The notes: generated from the letters alone by a model not told the origin. A DNA stretch of 64,000 bases from Carallia brachiata (GCA_021464245.1 JADCRB010000117.1:111906-175905), one strand, 5' to 3'. Positions 39,845 through 52,476 are shown, counted from the stretch's first letter. Made by a program: numbers and translations.

Positions 39845-40312
39845 CACTGTTGTCAGAACCGGACCAGACCGGCCGGTCAGACCGGTTGAACCGGGGACCG
39901 GCCGGTGGTCCGGGCCGGTTTTGGTAAATTTTGAAGGGTGACTCGGACCGGTCAAAACCAGAAAAAATCGGTCAAGAACCGGTCAAAACCGTTAAAAACT
40001 GGTGAAAACCGGACTGGTTGAACCGGTCCAATAAAATTAAAAAATTCATAAATTACAATTTGACCCCAAATGTTATTTAAATTATAATTTAAGCATTAAA
40101 TTTAATTTAAAAGTTCAATTTAGTCCTAAATCTATTAAAAATTTCAATTTCATCCTTAAAATTAGAAAAATTAATATTTAATCACTATTTATAAATATTA
40201 TTTTTATAATTACTTTTATACACATATATATTATTAAATACCGGTTCGACCGGTTGAACCTTGACCCACTAATGTTTTCGGTTCGATGACCGGTCCGGTT
40301 CTGACAACCTTG
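39845..40312. mobile_element. hAT-type MITE with 8-bp target-site duplication
   Basis: A 468-bp non-coding element flanked by CCTAAAAC on both sides (39837-39844 and 40313-40320). Its ends are inverted repeats: CACTGTTGTCAGAACCGGAC on the left, and the right end reads CAAGGTTGTCAGAACCGGAC in complement. The 8-bp duplication and CA-starting termini fit the hAT superfamily. Subterminal parts are dense in ACCGG/CCGGT motifs, while the middle is AT-rich. It encodes no protein, so it depended on a transposase from elsewhere. Confidence 0.85.
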
Positions 40313-41857
40313 CCTAAAACAACAAAATTTTTGTTAATGACATTTAACAACCAAAAACAAAGTCATTACCACATTATTTTATTCATGAATGTAAACTGAA
40401 GTCTATCCTCAATATCACTCTATATTCATTTCAATTCCCAACTAACAAAAATCATGCAAAAAAAATCCTATTTACCCATTCTACATTTATGCCTCGTCAT
40501 TTGATGGTGCAACTCAAGTTATAACATACACTTGAGTGATAAAATCCCATGGACATACTACAGCTATTTGAGTAAATGAGATACGGGCCAATTTCTTGCG
40601 CATTCCAGTCAGCTATTTATATGCCATGTTTATGGTTTTTTGTCATCTAATTGCCGTTCCAAACTGGATTGTTATACATGCAATGTCACATCATCTAAGT
40701 TTCCGAGATAACCAAATAAGTAATAATGAAGAATTACTTGTTGATTTAGTAAAATAAACGGAAATGGACGTTGGAGCATGATAATAATCAACGTGAGCTT
40801 GGCCCGGCAAGTGACTATAGTCATATTTGCTAAAACCTTAGAGCATGCGTGGAGCTGAATGATGATGAAAATTTGCATCTTCAATGTACTTACGTAGTAG
40901 AAGGATGGAAGTAGACATACGCATGCACTTGGGGCCTTAGGAGTAACCAATTAGATTACATAGGTTCATCTATAGAGAGCACCGATGGTAGTTTCCATTT
41001 TTTAGAGAACAAGCTAAGGTCTTGGCTATAGCTTTAGTAAGCAAGTAGAGATTTTATCTAACCAATCTATGTCTATCATCCTTGGAATATAGGTATAATA
41101 ACCTATTGTCCAATAAAGTATCATTTTTTTATTTAGAAAAATAGGTAAAACTGTAAGTTTTTATTTTTTTTAATAAAATAATAAATCTGGTTTTTTTTTC
41201 CAGTTAATAGTATTTATGAAATTTCATTTACATATTATAAATCATATAAGTTTGTCTACTAATTACTGTATGTGGAAAAATACAGTACATATTATTGAAT
41301 ATAAACTCTTGTTTACATTTTTTGGTCCAATACATTAATTTTAAATGTAAAAAAAAATATTCATTAAGTTGTGATGCATTTATGCTACTAACTGGTGGAA
41401 ACCATGTAATTAATATTTTTTTCATGTATTTGGTTTCTTCAAATTAGTGCGCATTATATTGTTCTTCACAATGGAGAGGGCACAGTTGACAGGCAAAATC
41501 GAAAGATTGTCAACATCAAAAATTATAGTTACCAAGAGCAGACTCCGGGAGTGCACGTAAAGTGCTACACACAATATCTCATGTAAGAATGTGATTTCTG
41601 CATAAAAAAATTTATTAATTCACATTGTCAAGTTGGCTAAGCAAATTTTTTTAATAAATTTGCCTAAAATAATTGCTGGGAAAATCAAACTGAAATGCAA
41701 CCCGAATACTATAACAAACATATATAAGACGAATTATGATAACAATAAAAGGTCACGCCCATAGAATATTTATGACTAAACCTACAAATGTTATGCAATA
41801 AACTAGTTAACATTGTCAGAGATATTGTGTAAAGGGGAATTCCAACAACTGGATTAT

Positions 41858-43258
41858 TTAATTATAATGATAATCCTGCCACATTTGTTCTGCAATAGCA
41901 TCTCGCAAATGCACGGCTTGCCTATATTCCAATTCAGAAGTACTGGCTCCTTCCACATCCATATCATTTTCTTCCGCCTGTAGCAGCTCTCTATCAACTT
42001 CATCGATCATGCTTTCATCCGGATCAACCCCCATTAAGAAATTATGAATGATGCAACACACTAATATGATTTCAGTCGTTGTATCCAATGCGTGATGGGG
42101 CTCATTACCACTAGATATAATTGGGAATCTTTTTTTCAACACACCAAATGCCCTCTCAATAACATTGCGCAGTGAAGCATGACGATGGTTGAATAGTTCT
42201 TTAGCATTTTGCGGACCAAGCCTTGAGTGCTCTTTCAAGTGATAACGGACACCTCGAAATGGTGTAAGCAATCCACCGCGTAATGGGAAGCCCGCATCGC
42301 CTAGATAAAATTTTCCTAAGCAAAATAAAGCCTCACGTTATTATTCAAATTATTAAACATTTTCATATTTTCAGCTTAGTTATGTATCATTACCTCTTGG
42401 AATGACAAGCTTGTCATCTTTTGTTAGTGCATTTTTAAATATTCTAGAATTAGAAGCGGTCCCTTCCCAACCAGCCAACACGTATGTAAATTTCATATCA
42501 AATGTGCAACAGGCCAAAACATTTTGGGTGGGCCAATCCTTCCTTCCACGATATTTAGAAGCATCTGCACGTGGTACTTTGACTCTAACATGAGTTCCAT
42601 CAATTGCTCCTACACAATCCTGTGTAACATGGACAATATATTGACAAGCATCTTAGAATTTAATGAGTTATTTACGGATATATCTATTATTTATAGTTCA
42701 AAAAGTGGAATGTAATTTAATTACCTTGAAATATGGATAGAATCTAGAATTGCTTATGATCTGTGGTGACACCTCTAATCCACTCGGTTGTCTAAGAAAT
42801 TCAGCCTCTAAAAAGATCACGACACGTAAGACGTTGTGAAAATGTCGACTAACAATCTCCGTCGAACGACTCCAATAAAATTTTAAAGGACGATATTTCC
42901 AGTCTTGACCTAATACGTGCAAGAATTTAGCAACTTGCTCTTCCATTGTTGACAAGCGGAAGTCTTTTATGTGGCCTCGTGATCTTAATAGTTCACAAAA
43001 TTGAAGGAAGGCGTTTTGGCCCATGTGCACTATCTCTCGACAAGTCTGTTCATTTTCAGTAAGTTGTTCCATCAACTGTTGCCATCTACGATTTCGTTCA
43101 AGATATTTATGACGTAACGGTTCATCAAGCAATAGTGCCTGACACTCCATTAGGTGTAAGGCGTGGACAATATAGCATATCAGTTGAACCACAACAATTT
43201 TACGTTGTCGTTCCCAATTGGCAACAAAGCTGATCCATTTATGCCTTACAACAGCCAT
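41858..43258 (-). CDS. PIF/Harbinger DDE transposase
   Basis: Three exons on the minus strand, 43258-42725, 42619-42394 and 42315-41858, join in phase to give 405 residues. The N-terminal exon carries the helix-turn-helix-like region (FLHVLGQDWKYRPLKFYWSR). The catalytic DDE_4 domain follows. The likely triad is Asp in GAIDGTHVRVK, Asp in FYLGDAGFPLRGG and Glu in NVIERAFGVLKKRFPI. The last two are about 46 residues apart, as expected for this superfamily. A residue that is usually Asp in the conserved DSR motif is Asn here (SNSR). I do not count it in the triad. No internal stop or frameshift was found. The transposase would cut and paste at TTA/TAA sites with the help of ORF1. Confidence 0.88.
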
Positions 43259-45767
43259 TCTTCACTGATGTTCCATATTATCTCTGAAAATGCTCCACCC
43301 AGTTTGAATATGGGGGACATCGATAACATGCCCCATATGTTTATCAAGCAAGAGCAGGTCATCGGCTTCCATATTGATACCGACATTTTGTTCAATATCC
43401 ATCTACTTAAAATTAACACCCATAAATAAATGCAATGCACATTTGAATAGAGATTGTCAACTACAAATGGATGACCATCCCATGGAATGCAAGAAAAAAA
43501 ACAAAGAAAATTATCATAGTGACAAAGAAGCATAGAAAAGAAAAAGCAGCCAGAGCACTTTTGCAAGTGCAGGAACAACAAAGTGTATGTTCCCAGTCAC
43601 GAATAACATTTTTTTTTTGGGATAACATTTTTTTAAATTGGAATTTTCGCAAGGTTCAATTAATATGCCATACTACGATGTCATAAGTTGGTAGGAAGTC
43701 CATCAGCTTATTAGACCATGAATGTAGTAACAATATCGCAGAATAAGTAATGAGCGAAATAGATTGATACCACTTGTATGCGTTGATACTAGCCACCCAC
43801 TATCTACTTGCTTTTCTGCATCCAAACTGCAACTGATTCATACAGTTTTGAGAGGACAGTGAGTATGACCACTGAAAACCTTTTCGGATTAGATGTAGTC
43901 ACAGAGGAGTAGTTCTTGGCAGCAAGATCACCTTAATGTAACCTAATGCCTGCCAGATATTAGGAGAAGATAATTGACACATGCTAGAGACGTCCATCAG
44001 CTAAACAAGCACCAAGAAAGTAGTGGATAATCTGCTAGCTAGTAGAAAAAGTAAAAATTTGATCACAAATACACTACAACATTTGAAAAGCACATACAAA
44101 TTTCCAACCAATTGGGTCATATCACAGAATCATGCAATTAAATTTAAACTTTGGTCAACCCCAAATTGCACGTAACATTTCCATGACCCCACTAAAGTTA
44201 CTCCTAAACAAAAGCAGCAATTGTAATTGGAACTCTAGTGGCTTTTCAGATTGTGCATATGTGATCATTTGGGCAACATAGTTGGAAAATAATTGCTACA
44301 CTTTCCATGAGAACTGCCTACCTATACATACTATCTTATTTGCTCAAACTTCTTAACTTGCAAAGAAAACTTCTAAATAAAACGTGTACATTACCCACAG
44401 GCATTTGTTTACCTCTTTATCCTATTACGTCTTTGTGTAACACTAGATAATTATTAGCCAATTTTCAGTCTTAACTGCAAACAAAATCTCGAACGGTTGA
44501 TGACTACACCCCAACGTTGGTTCACCTCTTCCTTCCTTTGCAGCGCATCCGATTTATTTTCCCCATTGACTTTGGAAGGTCACAAGCATAGATAATGTAC
44601 AAAGACATTGCTAAGGTAATGGCGAAGGCTTTACTTTTTTTTTTTTTTTTAAATCAATGTCTTTGTGCAAGCTAATAGGGATAACCCAACTTCAGCTACA
44701 AAACTCCCGGTTCATAACTATGTCAGTGAAATTGGTGCTACTAAACTATAAACGTTGACATATACACGAATCTACCTCTAATAAGTTCAAGGCATAAAAA
44801 ATCATGCAATATCTCATCAATGTAGTTGAGACGATCTTGGACGTCCAACCTCAAGGCAACAATTTGTTGCTGTAATGGTGCAACTCGACTCTCATTTTCA
44901 TTTGTACTGAACTTTCTCTCCTATCACTCCACAACAAATGAGTGTTTGGCTATCTGCTTCTATTTCAAATGTCTTTCCTTTTCTCCGCTCTAGTTACGGA
45001 AGACAAAGGCAAAGACTAACCGAAACAGAGAGAGGCAAAACCCAACCCATTAACACATAATTTCTGTCAACTAGAGCGGAGATTAGAGCTCAATATGTGG
45101 CACCATAAACTTAAGAAAGAGAGAGGTAACAACCATCCCAAAATGAGAATTTTTTTCAAAAGAAAATGACAACGTATCGTGCTCTGTTAACCCAAGAGCC
45201 AAAAGAAAAACGAAATCAAAATAAACCCAACAAAATTATATTCAAAATTGAAGGCTCACCACACTTAATCCATCTGGCTCTGCTTTGGGCTGTGGAGAGA
45301 GAGAAAGAGAGCATCACCGAAAGTGAGAGAGAGGATGGACACTGTTACAGGTTGCTCTGCTCCCAAGGAAGACGATGTTCACGCCCAAAGTGAGATTCGA
45401 CCCTTCTTCTAAAATCTGATGGCAACTTTTTTACAGCTACAGCAAACTGATTTGCCCTTGATTTGACAAGTCAATCCAAAGGCGAATCTCGTAGCAGAGG
45501 CATGGCATCACGTCTCCGTTCTCAGAGCTTTTGAACATTGTGCTGAGGGTATTGCAATCTTTTTACTGTAGTAATGGTCCTGACATCCAAATTTTCTCCC
45601 CGATTTGGAGTGATAATTCGTACCGTACGGAATTGCTCTCACTTTCGCTTGACATTCTTTCCCCTCTGACTGCAACTGCACTCCAAACAGTGGAAAATGA
45701 GTTTCTACCTTAATTTTCTTTCTCTTCCCTTTCTTTCTCCTACATTCTCTCCACTCCAAACAAAGTG

Positions 45768-47055
45768 TTAAAGTCTTTTTCTGTCCTCATTGGGTCGTGA
45801 AATGGAAATAAATTTCATTGTCCTTTCATCGAATTTCTCTATATCTTCCTTCCTGCCAACCTACAATCACAAAATAATATTTTATGAAAAAAAGCAATAG
45901 AAATGAAGGCAAAACACTAAGCATAAAAGAAATAAAAAATAAAAAAATAAAAAAAGAGGAAGGCAAGGACACTTGGGCGGCAGCTTCCAGCTCCACAAAA
46001 GGGGGTATGACACTAAATTGAAAATTTGGAGGATGCTAATGTTGCAATGGAATACTAATATACAATGCCTTTATTTTATTTTAGTCTCATTAATTAAGAA
46101 AAATAAAAGTTCTTGAAAACGTTACACTATCATGTCTCTATTTTTGAATGCCTTTTAAAAACATATCTATAACTGATATATTACATGTAATTGGTAATTA
46201 ATCATTTGTTTAATTACATGTAATTATTGTGGTATTATTACTTTTTTTGAAGAAGTGGTATTAATATTATTTATGTTAGTCATTAAAAAGAGTTAAATAG
46301 AATAGTAAACATATAATTTTTAATAATCTGAAATTTGTCATATAAATTAAAATTTTAAAATAACAAATGCAAATAAGGAAGTTAATTGAATATGAGGTCA
46401 GAAAAGAACATACAGACTAAAAAAATTCACTGAGTGGAGGAGAGAAGAAGAAGGGAATGAGTAATTGAGTGGGAGATCCTGATCAACTATGGATGTCTTC
46501 AAACATCAACTTCCAAATTTAGAGTACGGAGGTTGATGCTATGACTTTAAATAAGTAAATATGACATTTTAATAGATATAATGTACATAAATTGTTATAA
46601 TATTACTGTTATGATAGCATCAATTACAATTATTTTGACCACAATGATAATGCAATTAATCACTTTAGAATAATTATTTCAGTGCAATTACTGACAATAG
46701 TACAATTGTAATGATAATAATTGTAAATCCTAATTTATGGAGAAGAAAAATAGTGCATTGACATTAAAGTTGGAAATCGTAATTTATGGTAATATGCATA
46801 ACTGGTCTTAGTTTTCAGAAAAGTTTGAAAATCATTTATGCCAATACCTTTTAAGAAATAACTAATGCCAAGGAATGATAATTAATCATAATTTGGGAAT
46901 TTGAAATTTTGAAAATTTATCATTAATCATAATAACAATTTTGCTGTTATGATACCAATAACGTCAATTTTTTTTGGTCATGATGACAATACAATTAATC
47001 ACTTTGGAATAATTATTCCATTAGTAACAATTGTAATGATATCAATTGTAAGGTG
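45768..47055. other. AT-rich spacer with a diverged local duplication
   Basis: No gene recognised. A segment at about 46600-46740 recurs in diverged form at about 46930-47050. Both share CAATTAATCACTTT, GAATAATTATT and CAATTGTAATGAT. The second copy directly abuts the LTR retrotransposon. Confidence 0.5.
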
Positions 47056-47726
47056 TGTAAACAAATAATTTTTATTAAAAAAAAAAAAAAAAAAAAAAAT
47101 GGTTAGCAGCCGCCAACCTTGAAGGTTGGCAGCTGCCAACCTACCTCATCAATTGCCACCAACCAAATGGTTGGTGGCAGGCAGGGGGAGGCCTATAAAT
47201 GGCCTCCCCCCCCCAAATTAGATGGAGGCAGCAAAGAAAAAAAAAAAAGGAAGAGCAGCGCAGCGCAAGGAAAATAAAAAAAAAAAGAGAAAAGAAAAAA
47301 AAAAAAAGGAAAAAAAAAAGAGAGAGATAGTAAAAAAAAAAAAATCGAAATATTACAAATCCGGCTGAGATTAAGCCTCATACGGCCCTCAGCAAAATTC
47401 AGGCAACTCATCCGAGAACAAGTCTATTCGACCCTCGTGAAATTAAGTCAGATCAGCTCAAATCGAGTCTCTACGGTTCCTAAACGTAGTCAAAACATCC
47501 AAATCAGCATAGTTTCAGTCTATCCAGTTCAAGAAAAAGCGGTGGAAATTATTTCTGTCCAGATCAACCTCGTGCAGCCCTTGACGGAGTCAAAAAAGGA
47601 ACACTAATCGGAGGATCTACGGAGATCGACCCCACGTAAATTTTCTTTTACTTTACAATTTTTATTTGTAATTTATTTTTGTATTTTCGAGTTTAATTGT
47701 TTTAGGCTCGAAATTTACGCTTTACA
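47056..47726 (+). repeat. 5' LTR
   Basis: 671 bp, TG...CA termini. It contains an A run near the start and nested inverted repeats at 47100-47190. A TATAAAT box (47194-47200) is enclosed by inverted arms GGGGGAGGCC / GGCCTCCCCC. A-rich purine tracts follow at 47236-47343. It is nearly identical to the 3' LTR. Confidence 0.93.
47184..47210 (+). promoter_or_regulatory. LTR TATA box inside a perfect inverted repeat
   Basis: TATAAAT at 47194-47200 is flanked by GGGGGAGGCC (47184-47193) and its exact complement GGCCTCCCCC (47201-47210). The same arrangement is present in the 3' LTR (59395-59421). This is the likely core promoter of the retroelement. Confidence 0.7.
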
Positions 47727-47732
47727 AATTTT

Positions 47733-47750
47733 TGGCACGCTCGGTGGGAC
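47733..47750 (+). other. Primer-binding site
   Basis: TGGCACGCTCGGTGGGAC starts six bases after the 5' LTR. TGG is expected opposite a tRNA 3'-CCA end, and the sequence resembles primer sites of other Tat-lineage elements. The tRNA was not identified. Confidence 0.6.
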
Positions 47751-47771
47751 ATCTTCACCTCCCATCTCTTG

Positions 47772-47816
47772 TTCCTAAAAAAAAAAAAGAGGTAAAAGAG
47801 GGAGAGAGAGAAAAAG

Positions 47817-47867
<51 letters not shown>

Positions 47868-47932
47868 AAAGTAAAAAGTAAAAAGTAAAAAAAAAAAGTA
47901 AAAAGTAAAAAGTAAAAAGTAAAAAGTAAAAA

Positions 47933-47965
<33 letters not shown>
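47772..47965 (+). repeat. A-rich leader with GTAAAAA tandem motif
   Basis: Long A runs (about 47817-47862 and 47940-47965) enclose a dozen or so GTAAAAA-like units. This is low-complexity leader DNA, followed by TTTTACAG just before the gag start. The long Phe-rich frame on the other strand is a by-product. Confidence 0.8.
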
Positions 47966-47971
<6 letters not shown>

Positions 47972-47989
47972 AGGTGTTCAGCACATCAA

Positions 47990-49290
47990 ATGGCACCGAA
48001 AAGGAGTACAACTGCTGCCACAAAAAAGAAGGCAACGGCTCCATTGCCTGCATCAACTACCCTACCTGGGTACGCAGGTCCAGAAACCCGGGGACGGACA
48101 CAATTTCTTGCCGTCCAAACCCGACAAAATGTCGAAATGGAGAGTCCACAGCTTGCACAACAGGATCTCTCCCCTGACTCTCTTGCCGCATGGAGGAGTC
48201 GATCACCCACCCCGATCGAAATCGGGGGCAACACGACGAACCTGCTCAAAAAATCCGACTCACACAGAAGAATCAGAAGAGTTTTCTCCCCCAGTCTTTC
48301 CCGGAGCCTCATCTGTTGCCGTCATGATGACCAACACAACCAGCACAGAGGAAAGAATTTCAGAATTGGAGAACAAAATTTTACAGCTGATCAGAGTCGT
48401 GGAGGAAAAAGATCAACAGATCGCAGCTCTCAAAGGAAAAGCCCCGATCCAAGTTGATCCCGAAATCCGCGAGGAGCAACCATATCCACCCGGTTTCACT
48501 CCAGAAGCCACACCAGCCGACGTCTTCCCTGCAGAAAAGCGACCAGGTAGTTCTACACAGCTGCCACCCTCAAATTCTGTAGCTTCGCTATCTGTTCAAC
48601 AATTGCAGGAAATGATAGCCAATACGATCCGACTGCAACAAGCTACATCCTTCCAAGGATCACAGATGTACGTCAAACCGTACACCAGACGGATCGAAAG
48701 TCTCAACATGCCCTTGGGCTACCACCGCCCAAATTTCAACAATTCGACGGACGAGGCGATCCCAAACAGCACATCGCCCACTTCGTTGAAACCTGCAACA
48801 ACGCAGGGACTTACGGAGATCTCTTGGTGAAGCAGTTTGTTCGTTCACTCAGGGAGACCGCTTTCACCTGGTTCATAAATCTTGAACCAGAATCGATCGA
48901 CAGTTGGGAACAGCTACAACGAGAGTTCCTCAACAGATTTTTCAGCACTCGAAGGACGGTAAGTATGATGGAGCTTACCAGCACCAAACAAAGAAAGGAG
49001 AGCCCGTTGTCGAATACATCAACAGATGGCGTGCCCTCAGCTTGGACTGCAAAGATCGCCTGACGGAGACTTCTGCCGTAGAGATGTGCATCCAGGAATG
49101 CATTGGGAGCTGTTATACATCCTGCAGGGTGTCAAACCCCGAACTTTCGAAGAACTGGCGACCCGCGCACATGATATGGAGATAAGCATCCAGACTTCCG
49201 GAGGCACGGTTCCCATCCAGTTGGACCAGCAAGGGGGCAGAAGGGAGATTAAGAAACCCAACAGCTCCGGAAAAGGAAAGAAGTGATGAC
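47990..49290 (+). pseudogene. gag of the Tat-lineage retrotransposon (frameshifted)
   Basis: Structural polyprotein region. It begins at ATG 47990 with a basic N-terminus (MAPKRSTTAATKKK), followed by a coiled-coil-like stretch (ERISELENKILQLIRVVEEK). The capsid-like Retrotrans_gag domain then follows, with QFVRSLRETAFTWFINLEP and the WEQLQREFLNRFF segment. The reading frame changes several times (near 48300, 48740, 48990 and 49100), so no intact product is made from this sequence. Whether the breaks are real or assembly errors cannot be decided here. Confidence 0.8.
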
Positions 49291-49379
49291 TGTTGAAGCC
49301 GCACCAGTAAAAGTGGGGCAAAGCCAAGGTAAATCCTCCGACCCAAATAACTCAGCCAAAACAACAGGAAAGGCGGAAG

Positions 49380-50632
49380 GTGACATTGCGAGAGTTGGAG
49401 CAGAAGCAGTATCCATTCCCCGACTCAGACGTCCCGACATTCTTGACCAACTTGGAGGCGAAGCTGATCGAACTCCCAGAGTGCAAGCGGCCGAATGAAA
49501 AGGATCGAGTCAGCGATCCGAGATTCTGCAAATATCACCGGATAGTAAGTCATCCAACCGAGAAGTGTTTCGTCCTGAAGGAGCTAATCATGAAGCTCAA
49601 AAGCCAGAATAAAATCATTCTGGACCAGGAAGGCATAACCTCGGCAAACCAAACCACCATCACTTCAAAACCATCAGAAGAGTGACACACCGTAAGGAGG
49701 AGCCGCTCGACAACAAAAAGTCGACAACGGAGAAGGTATATGAAGCTCTCCAAACCCTTCTCGCTAACCCTCAGCTGTTTATAGCTTTGCAATCAACAGA
49801 AGTGTGGCAAAATCAAGTCAGCAATACTCTCCAGACCTCAGCTGAATCACAGCCATCAAATGAGTCTAACTCAGCGGAGCAACAGGCGGACCAAAATCAC
49901 GTCGGATGTTACTCTGCTATCTCATTTTCAGATGAGGATCTCCTGCTGGGGTCCAAACCCCACAATCGGCCGCTGTATGTATCAGGCTATGTGAAGGAAC
50001 AGAAGGTCCGACGCATTCTGATCGACGATGGCTCAGCAGTCAATATTATCCCAAAATCCACCATAAAGGAGCTCGGCATCGGCATTGATGAATTATCAGA
50101 CAGCCGCTTGATGATTCATGGCTTTAATCAAGGAGGACAGAAAGCAATTGGGATGATTCGCTTGGAGCTAACTATCGGTAATCTCACTTCTAGCACTCTA
50201 TTTCACGTGATTGATGCACGTACCACATATAAGATGTTGCTAGGACGACCGTGGATTCATGGAAATGGAGTTGTGCTCTCAAGCCTGCATCAGTGCTTCA
50301 AGTACTACAATGGTGGCGTTCAAAAGGTCAATGCTGACTTAAAGCCGTTCGATGATGCTGAATCACATTTGGCGGATGCAGTCTTCTACACGACACAGAC
50401 AATCCGGAGATCATTCCATCAAAAGCTACTTGGACTGGGGGCATCCACAAAAAGGGAAAAGCTGTCGAAGAACCTGCCAATGCCCAACCCCAGGCTCCAA
50501 CAAATGAAAAGCTGCCACAGCCTGCTGAACTTCGTCGAAGGATGTTGCATCTTCAAGCTCCACTCCAGTCCTACGCTATGTGCCGAAGTCACGACGCTCA
50601 GAAGGTCAACCCCCTTTCTCTTATTGTATTGA
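49380..50632 (+). pseudogene. Gag-pol linker and aspartic protease (first copy)
   Basis: A Cys/His segment (CKYHRIVSHPTEKC) resembles the reduced zinc knuckle of Tat elements. Downstream, the frame 49682-50632 carries a retropepsin-like protease. It has the active-site strand RRILIDDGSAVNIIPKST and the later ARTTYKMLLGRPWIH flap region. The protease processes the polyprotein during particle assembly. The frames of linker and protease do not join, and the protease frame is lost after about 50400. Confidence 0.75.
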
Positions 50633-52476
50633 TCTTAAACAGGAGCAAGGTCATAGCCAACCCAAAACAAAGGAGCTGCACAACCTGAAGGAGACTTACA
50701 CTCTGCCGATACCAAAGATTGAGCCGGTTTTGTCTTCAAAACCATTAAAAGGCTTCGTCAAACCACACACGGGGGCAGTCGAAGGCGGCTCACTTCCAGA
50801 AAGAAGAACACATGAAGGATTTGATCCTAATGCATACAAGCTTTTGGCAAAGGCGGGCTATGACTTTTCAAACCCGAGCACAATGGGTACGCTGCCGTCC
50901 ACACATGGCGCCGCTTCTCAAACATCACAGTCCCGACCTGGCTTAGGCTATCAGGAGAAGTCACCTGTGCGGATCACGCTAAAGAGCCGAAGCCGAGCAG
51001 CTGATGCACGTGCCATCACCACCACCACCAAACAGACAGGCTTATCCAGTCAAACAAAGAAGGTGAAGTCAGAGGTTCTGCATTTCATGTCACAATTAGC
51101 GAGGAGGCTGATTCCGACTCATCAGATGGTGAAGTGAAGGAGGCTCCCCCGGAACTTGAAGATGGTGGCCAAGCAACTGTTGATGAACTCAAGGAGGTCA
51201 ATCTTGGCTCTCCGGAAGATCCTCGACCTACATTTGTAAGTGCTTTACTTACTGCAGAAGAAGAGCAAGAATATGTTCAGGTATTAAGTCAATACAGGGA
51301 CGTGTTCGCATGGAGTTACAAAGAAATGCCTGGACTTGACCCAAAAATTGCGGTGCATCGTCTAGCAGTAAGAAGAAGGGTGTCCGTTCTGTCAAGCAGC
51401 CACAACGACGGTTCCGCCCGGAACTCATTCCACAAATCGAGGAGGAGGTGAACAAGCTGATCAATGCCGGCTTCATCCGAGAGGTCACCTACCCAACGTG
51501 GATTGCCAACATTGTCCCAGTAAGAAAGAAGAATGGACAGTTGAGGGTATGTGTTGATTTTCGAGATCTTAACAAGGCCTGCCCGAAAGATGACTTTCCG
51601 TTGCCCATAACGGAGATCACAGTCGATGCAACAACGGGTCACGAAGCATTGTCTTTCATGGATGGTTCTTCAGGCTATAACCAAATCAGAATGGCACCAG
51701 AAGACGAGGAGTTGACAGCATTCCGCACCCCAAAAGGTATATACTGCTACAAAGTTATGCCGTTTGGATTGAAAAATGCTGGCGCCACTTATCAACGTGC
51801 TATGCAAAAAATTTTTGATGACATGCTGCACAAGATTGTAGAATGTTATGTTGATGACTTAGTTGTAAAGACTAAGAAGCGCAAAGACCACCTCGAGGAT
51901 CTCAAGACAGTGTTCGAAAGACTTCGGAGGCATCAGCTCAAAATGAACCCTCTCAAGTGCGCATTCGGTGTCACATCAGGAAAGTTTCTTGGGTTCGTGG
52001 TGCGCCATCGTGGAATCGAAGTTGATCAGTCAAAGGTTGAGGCAATTCAAAAGATGCCTGAACCTAAAAACCTGCACGAGCTGCGAAGTCTACAAGGAAA
52101 GCTGGCCTACATTCGCCGTTTCATCTCCAATTTAGCTGGGAGATGTCAACCTTTCCATCGGTTGATGAAGAAGGATGTCAACTTCGAGTGGGACGAAGCT
52201 TGCAGCAAAGCCTTTGAAGCATAAAGAAGTACCTTTCCAATCCACCGGTCCTAGGTGCTCCAATTCAAGGAAAGTCGTTGATTCTCTACATTGCAGCACA
52301 GGAAAGATCTTTGGGAGCCTTGCTTGCACAGGAAAATGAGCAGGGAAAGGAAGTTGCCTGTACTACTTGAGCAGAACACTAAACGGTCCGGAGCTGAGTT
52401 ATTCGCCCATTGAAAAGACATGTCTAGCACTGTTCTTTGCCATTGACAAGCTGAGGCACTACATGCAGGCTCACAC
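49848..52476 (+). repeat. Internal 2.6-kb direct repeat, copy A
   Basis: Runs from CACAGCCATCAAATGAG to AGGCTCACAC and recurs from 52478 to 55100. The copies differ mainly by one- or two-base indels. Copy A is degraded near its right end (52220-52476) and contains a frameshifted protease-RT segment (RT frame 51448-52224). Confidence 0.9.

Larger units (their letters stand above)
37403..45767 (-). mobile_element. Complete PIF/Harbinger DNA transposon
   Basis: The 8.4-kb element is bounded by imperfect terminal inverted repeats, CGCTTTATTTGGAATG at 37403 and the complement of CACTTTGTTTGGAGTG ending at 45767. TTA flanks both ends (37400-37402 and 45768-45770), the 3-bp target duplication typical of PIF/Harbinger. 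It encodes the two proteins an autonomous element needs, both on the minus strand: a Myb/SANT-like ORF1 (38575-39651) and a DDE transposase (41858-43258). Both are open after splicing, so the copy could be active or recently active. Subterminal DNA is purine-rich (left). A hAT MITE is nested at 39845-40312. The left arm carries a GT/TA microsatellite at about 37757-37803. Confidence 0.8.

Noticed and set aside
42440..42480. Asp to Asn change in the transposase DSR motif as proof of inactivity
   Set aside because: The likely catalytic residues (in IDGTH, LGDAGF and VIERAFG) are all present. The changed residue is conserved but I do not count it in the triad.
47775..48056. Phe-rich minus-strand ORF
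   Set aside because: It is only the complement of long A runs and GTAAAAA repeats in the retroelement leader.
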